Shown here: positions 58,737-64,000 of the stretch, in pieces
Layout of the letters: the number at the start of each line of letters is the position of its first letter
How positions within the stretch are numbered: position 1 is the stretch's first letter
DNA from: Methanobacteriota archaeon
GTDB taxonomy: Archaea; Halobacteriota; Methanomicrobia; Methanomicrobiales; Methanocorpusculaceae
DNA length: 64,000 nucleotides
Direction of reading: 5' to 3'
Assembly: GCA_023396065.1 (NCBI GenBank)
Contig: JAEWXF010000028.1
Span: 1 to 64,000 of the forward strand
The notes under the pieces: model-generated
The model's database searches: none
The model's input: the letters and a program-made list of their open reading frames with translations, nothing else
What the model was told of the DNA's origin: nothing
Program-made: the position numbers and the translations under genes

Positions 58737-61592
58737 ATGAAACGAACTATACTTACGCTGACATTCACAGTATTTCTGCTGTTTACGGCATTCATTTGCC
58801 CGGTTGCGGCGGATGAGAGTGCCATGGCATCTGTTCCCGCAACTGTTGCGACGACTCATACTTCGGTATCTGAAGATTCCGGGGATCTGTTCTCCGGAGT
58901 TCTGACGAACGGGAATCAGGAATCTGATCCCGAACTCTCTGCATACCTGACGATCTCTCCGCAGAATGTTCGGGTGAACGTGGGTCAGATGATCACGTTC
59001 ACTGCGTCTATGACAGATGTGGATGATGCCGTACCATTTGTGTGGAGCTGCTCCGACGAGAATGTAGGTTCCATAGAAAATGGTGTCTTTACTGGTCTGT
59101 GTGCCGGAACGGCAGTAGTGACCGTGACAGCCGGGGATGCCATGGCATCTGCGGATGTGGTTGTCTGTGAAGCGGCACCGATTGTGGAGCCTGATCTGAG
59201 TGTGATGTCTGAATCATCGGTCATGGCCTTGGAGCACGGGTGGTCCGGGAGCGGGACAGTGTCTGATCCGTATCTTATCAATAGTGCCGGGGATCTGGAG
59301 CTGCTTGCAACGAATGTCAATTCCGGAAATCCGTATTCCGGTGCGTACTTCCTTGTGACGGAGGATATCGATCTGAGCGGATACGCAAACTGGACATCGA
59401 TAGGGAGCCGAAACGATTCACAGAATAGTCGAAACCCGTTTCAGGGTGTCTTTGATGGCGACGGTCGGACAATTTCCGGACTGACGATTACTGACGGAAG
59501 TTATCTCGGTCTGTTCGGGTATGTTTCGAACGGTGCTGTCCTCAGAGAAGTACATCTGAGTGTGGTGAATATCTCCTCCAGTTCCAGCAACTATATCGGC
59601 GGGCTTGCAGGATTGGTGGATGCTGCATCCGGTTCTGTTGTTATTGAGAGTTGTTCTGCGAGCGGTACTGTATCCGAAGGTTCCGGTTCCGGAACTAAGT
59701 ATGTCGGCGGTCTCGTCGGGTTTGTGAATGCAGGGATCTCAGGTTCTGCTATCACCATTCGGGATTGTTACTCGGGCAGCGATGTCTCCGGCAGTTACTC
59801 TGTTGGCGGCCTTGTAGGATCGGTGGATGCGGGGAGTTCCAGTTCTGTTATTACCATTCAGGGGTGTTCTGCGAGTGGTGAGGTATCCGGCTCTCGGAGG
59901 GCAGGTGGTCTTGTAGGACATGTGAACGCATCCTCAGGCTCTGGTATTACCATTTTGGATTGTTGTGAACGTGGTGCAGTTTGCAGTTATCTCTCCTGTG
60001 ACGTTGGCGGTCTCGTCGGGTATGCGTATGCCTCCTCGGGTTCTGATATCACTATCCAGGGTTGTTCTGCACGTGGTTCAGTTTCGGGCTATGAGAATGT
60101 CGGAGGCCTTGTAGGGTATGCGTATACATCCGGTTCTGAATCCAGTGTCATCGTTCGGGACTGTTCTGCGAGTAGTGAGGTGGATGGTCCCCGGACCGTT
60201 GGCGGCCTGGTAGGGTTAGCGGATGCAGAAACCTCAGGTTCTGTTGTTACTATTCAGAACTGTTCTTCGAGTGGAAAAGTCTCCCGTGGCCAACATGAAG
60301 GGGGAGGTCTTATTGGAAAGGTGTATGCACGTACCTCAGGTTCTGTTATCACTATTCAGGACTGTTTTTCGACTGGTGAAGTAACCGGCAGCGGTAGTGG
60401 CGGCCTTATAGGGTTGGTGGAGTCAGGGAACTCGGGTGCTGTTGTCACCATTCAGAACTGTTTTTCGACAGGTGATGTCTCCGACTCATATTCTGTTAGT
60501 GGTTTTGTACACTCTGTGTCTGTCGGGAGTTCCGGTTCTGTTGTCACCATTCAGAACTGTTATTCGAGTGGTACTGTATCCAGTAGCTTAGAGAATGCTG
60601 CTGGCCTCGTTACGTATGTATCTGTTGGAAGCTCCGGGTCTACAGTTAGTATTCTGGATTGTTACGCAAGTGGTCCGGTTTCCGGTTTAATATCCCGGGG
60701 GACCTACTCCGGCCTTGTCGGGTCTGTCCATGTGGATGGCTCCGGCTCTGTTGTCACTATCGCAAGGTCTGTCTCTCTGGCTCCATCTGTTACCGGTAAT
60801 ATCACCGGCAGAATCGTTGGGTCCTCGGATGGTTCCGGCACTCTCACCCTCGCAAACACGTATGCCCTCAGTACGATGGTTACCAGCACCAATGCCACCG
60901 ACGGCATTGATGTTACCCCTTCGGATGCTGAGGCGCAGAGTTTCTATAAAGATACCCTTGGCTGGGACTTTGTCAACTTCTGGAAAATGGATGCAGCAGA
61001 GAGCAGATATCCGGTACTGTCCGTATCACCTTTGCCAACTCCTGTTCCGACACCGACCATAAGGCCGGTTCAGCCTCAGGATATAACCACACTGTCATTC
61101 AAACCCGGGTGGAACTTCATCTCGATTCCAAAGATGCTTTCCGCAGATCAGAACACCGCTGCGGTACTGTTTGCAAATGTCCAGACAGGCGGACGAAACA
61201 TCATTGGATATGATGCAAATGTTTCCGGGTGGGTGAAACTGAGTGATACTGATGTCGTTCGTCCTCTGAACGGCTACTGGATTTTCTCGGATGCCGCAGT
61301 CTCCATCAAGTTGATCTTCTCTGAAAATCCGACCGTCCCCGCAGTCAAACCTCTGTATCCAGGATGGAATGCCATCGGCCTCTCCTCTGACGAACCTATC
61401 TCCACAGCGAACGCTCTCACCGGCGTCTCATGGAGAACACTGCTCCCGTGGAACGTTGCCGCAGGCAAGTGGGGTGCCGCAGTTATCAACGGCGGCAGCG
61501 GCGGTTACGGTGCTGAGCGGATGATGACCACCGGGAACGGCTACTGGCTGTATGTTACTGAGGAGGGTGTCCTTACGGGACTGACGGCGTGA
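58737..61592 (+). CDS. GLUG-repeat surface protein with tandem GYW C-domain
   Basis: The protein has 951 residues from ATG 58737 (MKRTILTLTFTVFLLFTAFI, signal to PVAA). An N-terminal Big-like domain (about 60-150) is followed by the beta-helix opener GSGTVSDPYLINSAGDLELL. About twelve GLUG repeats, each roughly 35-45 residues, follow the pattern SGSVVTIQNC, ASGxVSGS, VGGLVG. The C-terminal 170 residues match the duplicated GYW domain of the gene before, ending GNGYWLYVTEEGVLTGLTA. The bases GAGAAAAAAATC before this start also precede the next gene's start. Confidence 0.82.
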   Translation: MKRTILTLTFTVFLLFTAFICPVAADESAMASVPATVATTHTSVSEDSGDLFSGVLTNGNQESDPELSAYLTISPQNVRVNVGQMITFTASMTDVDDAVPFVWSCSDENVGSIENGVFTGLCAGTAVVTVTAGDAMASADVVVCEAAPIVEPDLSVMSESSVMALEHGWSGSGTVSDPYLINSAGDLELLATNVNSGNPYSGAYFLVTEDIDLSGYANWTSIGSRNDSQNSRNPFQGVFDGDGRTISGLTITDGSYLGLFGYVSNGAVLREVHLSVVNISSSSSNYIGGLAGLVDAASGSVVIESCSASGTVSEGSGSGTKYVGGLVGFVNAGISGSAITIRDCYSGSDVSGSYSVGGLVGSVDAGSSSSVITIQGCSASGEVSGSRRAGGLVGHVNASSGSGITILDCCERGAVCSYLSCDVGGLVGYAYASSGSDITIQGCSARGSVSGYENVGGLVGYAYTSGSESSVIVRDCSASSEVDGPRTVGGLVGLADAETSGSVVTIQNCSSSGKVSRGQHEGGGLIGKVYARTSGSVITIQDCFSTGEVTGSGSGGLIGLVESGNSGAVVTIQNCFSTGDVSDSYSVSGFVHSVSVGSSGSVVTIQNCYSSGTVSSSLENAAGLVTYVSVGSSGSTVSILDCYASGPVSGLISRGTYSGLVGSVHVDGSGSVVTIARSVSLAPSVTGNITGRIVGSSDGSGTLTLANTYALSTMVTSTNATDGIDVTPSDAEAQSFYKDTLGWDFVNFWKMDAAESRYPVLSVSPLPTPVPTPTIRPVQPQDITTLSFKPGWNFISIPKMLSADQNTAAVLFANVQTGGRNIIGYDANVSGWVKLSDTDVVRPLNGYWIFSDAAVSIKLIFSENPTVPAVKPLYPGWNAIGLSSDEPISTANALTGVSWRTLLPWNVAAGKWGAAVINGGSGGYGAERMMTTGNGYWLYVTEEGVLTGLTA

Positions 61593-61665
61593 GTCTCTTA
61601 AGCGGCCGGGACTCTCCCTGCCTTGTATTGCTGTTTGATCAACATCACCCCCTGAGAAAAAAATC

Positions 61666-64000
61666 ATGAAACGCATTTCACGTATCCTGATGCTCGCAGC
61701 CGTTCTGCTGCTTGCGGTGCTCATCTGCCCGGTTGCGGCAGAGAACACAACAGATGTATCTTCCGGGAATTCTGTTCCCGATGAACTGTTCTCCGGCCCG
61801 GATACAGATCCGTCAGCTGAAAACAATGTGTTTGCGGATACAGAATCCACGAACATGTCTCCGGTCCTCATGACTGCCCGTTCTGCGGCTGCGGTTTCGT
61901 TTAGCGGCGGCAGTGGCACGGAGTCTGATCCGTACATTATTACCACCCCGGAACAGCTGGATGCAGTCCGCAATGATCTTGCAGCACACTATCGGCTTGG
62001 GGCAGCTATCGATCTCTCCGGTTATGACAACTGGGTGCCGATTGGTAACTACAATTATGGCCATCTGGCATTTACAGGCAGCCTCGACGGAGACGGACAT
62101 ATAATCAGTAATCTGTACAGTTGGCAACCAATGTCCTCTGACTCTGGAACTGGATTGTTTGCCTCGATTAAGGGTGCAACTCTCAGTGACATCACCCTGA
62201 GTAACGTAAATATCTCGGGGGGATATCATGTAGGAGCTCTCGTCGGCGGAGGGACGTCAAGATGGGTCTATGAGACTGAATCCTACATTCCAAATACGAT
62301 TGAAAACTGTCATGTTTTGTATGGAACTGCTGCCGGCTATGGACGTGTTGGTGGGATTGCAGGATTATATGGCGGCATCATTCGTTCCTCATGTGCTGAT
62401 GTCATTGTATCTGGTGTCTACAATGATTCCAGTGCAGCTGGGGGTTTGATTGGTTATGGTGCTGGAGACATTTATTCTCCGCTCATCGTTGACAACTGTT
62501 CCGTGTCTGGTATAGTGTCTGCTCCAGATCTCTCTGGTGTTGGCGGACTAATTGGACTGACCTATGAGGGCAGTTTTACCAACAGTTTCGCCACAGGGCA
62601 GGTTGATGGTGGTCAGGGTGTTGGCGGTCTCATCGGCATGGCCTACTCTGGAAATAACTCCATCAGTAACTGTTTTGCCACAGGTAATGTGTTTACCACA
62701 GGTGAGAATTCCGGAGGACTGTTGGGATATACTGATCATGTATCGGTGAACAACAGCTATGCCACCGGTGATGTTTTCGGAGGCAGAACTGTAGGAGGTC
62801 TTGTTGGTGGTGCTTCAAACTGTCAGGCAATGGAGTACTGTTACGTCCTTGGGAATGTTACCGGTTCAGATTTGATTGGTGGTCTTGTCGGATCGATCTC
62901 TTCGTGTCCCTCGCTTACTGGGTGTGTTGCGTTAAATCCGTATGTGAACACCACTGATTCATCCATCTATCAGATTGGCCGTATTTCGGGAAGTCAGTAC
63001 AACGTCACCCCAGTGAACTGTTCTGCCTGGATTGATATCGGGACAAACCGTGAATATGGGCTTTCAGGTGGGGGTGGACTGATTGCTTATCAGCCTGAGA
63101 TCTGGGATACCTTCGGCAGTACAGGTGTCTGGGAAAACTGGGACCCCGCCATCTGGAAACTCCCGGAGGACAATGCAGACTACCGGCTTCCGGTACTGCA
63201 GTGGCAGGAGTCAACCGAAGGGTTTGCGGCACCGCATCTTGCGGAATACTCCTATCCCGAACTCAGACTTCGTGCACTCACAGGGGATGAAACCAACCTG
63301 ATATCTGTCGACGGAAAAGAAGTAAAAACCTCAGATCCCTTTGTTCTCATCATCGACTCGCAGGCTGGCGGATCTCCCATGGTGAATGTCATCTTCACCA
63401 CGCCTTCCGGGGGTAAAACAACATCATTTGGAGAAATGTCCTGTTCGAACATCTCCCTGGATCGGAAAAGCACGCCTGTTCCCTGCATTTTGAATCAGGC
63501 CGAACCCGGAACCTATACCGCGACAGCGTACTACACCTATCCGGAAATTCTTGCACAGTACGCCCCGCAGTCCAATGAGATCAGTTTCACCGTCGTAGAA
63601 TCCATAATCCCGGTTCCCGATTTTCAGGGATCAGGAACCGTCAGCAGTCCGTATCTGATTACCTCTCCCGAAGACCTCGCCCTCCTATCTGATGCCGTGG
63701 GCAATGGAACCTCGTTCCGTGATACCCACTTCCGTCTTGCAAATGACATCGATCTCTCCGGCTATGAAAACTGGAAACCGATCGGCACATTTTACTCAAC
63801 ACAGTACAACGACACGGACAGCTGGAACACAGAATGGTACAACCAATTCGTCTTCCTGCAAACAGAAACCCCCTTCTCCGGAATCTTTGACGGTGCCGGG
63901 CACAGCATCCGCAACCTTTCCCTCAACGTCTCCGGATATGGAAACACAACGTCTTTCGTATTCATGGAAAACGTGGGTCTCTTCGGTCTCGTCACAGACT
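61666..64000 (+). CDS. GLUG-repeat surface protein, 3' end beyond window
   Basis: The frame from ATG 61666 stays open for 778 codons to the window edge. Signal MKRISRILMLAAVLLLAVLI ends in PVAA. A first beta-helix runs from GSGTESDPYIITTPEQLDAV through about eight GLUG repeats such as GVGGLIGMAYSGNNSI. An Ig-like segment follows at about 530-640 (EPGTYTATAYYTYPEILAQY). A second helix then opens with GSGTVSSPYLITSPEDLALL. Two beta-helix modules in one protein make it larger than its neighbours. Whether it ends with the GYW domain or an anchor cannot be seen. Confidence 0.8.
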   Translation, partial: MKRISRILMLAAVLLLAVLICPVAAENTTDVSSGNSVPDELFSGPDTDPSAENNVFADTESTNMSPVLMTARSAAAVSFSGGSGTESDPYIITTPEQLDAVRNDLAAHYRLGAAIDLSGYDNWVPIGNYNYGHLAFTGSLDGDGHIISNLYSWQPMSSDSGTGLFASIKGATLSDITLSNVNISGGYHVGALVGGGTSRWVYETESYIPNTIENCHVLYGTAAGYGRVGGIAGLYGGIIRSSCADVIVSGVYNDSSAAGGLIGYGAGDIYSPLIVDNCSVSGIVSAPDLSGVGGLIGLTYEGSFTNSFATGQVDGGQGVGGLIGMAYSGNNSISNCFATGNVFTTGENSGGLLGYTDHVSVNNSYATGDVFGGRTVGGLVGGASNCQAMEYCYVLGNVTGSDLIGGLVGSISSCPSLTGCVALNPYVNTTDSSIYQIGRISGSQYNVTPVNCSAWIDIGTNREYGLSGGGGLIAYQPEIWDTFGSTGVWENWDPAIWKLPEDNADYRLPVLQWQESTEGFAAPHLAEYSYPELRLRALTGDETNLISVDGKEVKTSDPFVLIIDSQAGGSPMVNVIFTTPSGGKTTSFGEMSCSNISLDRKSTPVPCILNQAEPGTYTATAYYTYPEILAQYAPQSNEISFTVVESIIPVPDFQGSGTVSSPYLITSPEDLALLSDAVGNGTSFRDTHFRLANDIDLSGYENWKPIGTFYSTQYNDTDSWNTEWYNQFVFLQTETPFSGIFDGAGHSIRNLSLNVSGYGNTTSFVFMENVGLFGLVTD

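Noticed and set aside
59600..60750. Regular repeats resembling a CRISPR array
   Set aside because: They are in-frame GLUG repeats of 35-45 codons in a secreted protein, with diverged units and no spacer/repeat structure.

Overview
The window is from a methanogenic euryarchaeon. My best guess is the Methanomicrobiales, something like Methanocorpusculum; this rests on gene content remembered from that group and was not searched. The archaeal signs are TATA-type promoters (several leaderless or nearly so), two proteasome-activating nucleotidases, an archaeal-length triosephosphate isomerase, MBF1, an archaeal CoaD, CobY, a TIGR00300-type ornithine cyclodeaminase, an XPD/DinG-type iron-sulfur helicase and an FtsZ gene preceded by a CdrS-like ribbon-helix-helix gene. 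Base composition is moderate in G+C, with a few AT-rich islands. I found no rRNA, tRNA, CRISPR array or intact insertion sequence.

Layout. 0-1 kb: a partial RHH/HicB-like gene and a decayed IS256-type transposase. 1-8 kb: nucleic-acid maintenance (YhaM-like HD exonuclease, MutY-like glycosylase without an iron-sulfur cluster, QueG-like ferredoxin, XPD-like helicase, Ogt). 8-9.3 kb: a truncated, frameshifted surface adhesin. 9.5-12.4 kb: ornithine cyclodeaminase and the cobamide genes cobY and cobD. 12.4-14 kb: cdrS-like gene and ftsZ. 14.2-19.6 kb: a redox island (HxlR regulator, exported flavodoxin, iron-sulfur flavoprotein, cyclophilin-like lipoprotein, acetyltransferase, two ferredoxin-tailed aldo/keto reductases).

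19.6-30.7 kb is the most unusual part. It holds repeated small lipoproteins, six-helix membrane proteins, a GLUG-repeat surface protein, exported proteins, and two paralogous membrane-anchored regulators with tandem winged helices. Eight promoters here, on both strands, share GGYCAAT-N5-TATATAG with invariant spacing, often followed by TCCCGG. I read this as one local regulon for a cell-surface system, with the two membrane-bound regulators as the obvious candidate controllers; the link between regulator and motif is inference.

30.7-51 kb: housekeeping and metabolic genes (YyaL-like protein, DUF4013 membrane protein, aldehyde dehydrogenase, DtxR-type regulator, tpiA, mbf1, two pan genes, coaD), three large lipoproteins of which two are paralogues of lipoproteins in the 20-30 kb locus, an iron-sulfur flavoprotein, and a fused zinc-ribbon/PUA/PAPS-reductase/cysteine-desulfurase gene overlapping a vWA-like gene. 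51-64 kb: an HxlR regulator, an AT-rich gap, then four large secreted repeat proteins in tandem (one cohesin/FN3/PKD/Big adhesin and three GLUG proteins, the last cut by the window end), with a signal-peptide stub between the first two.
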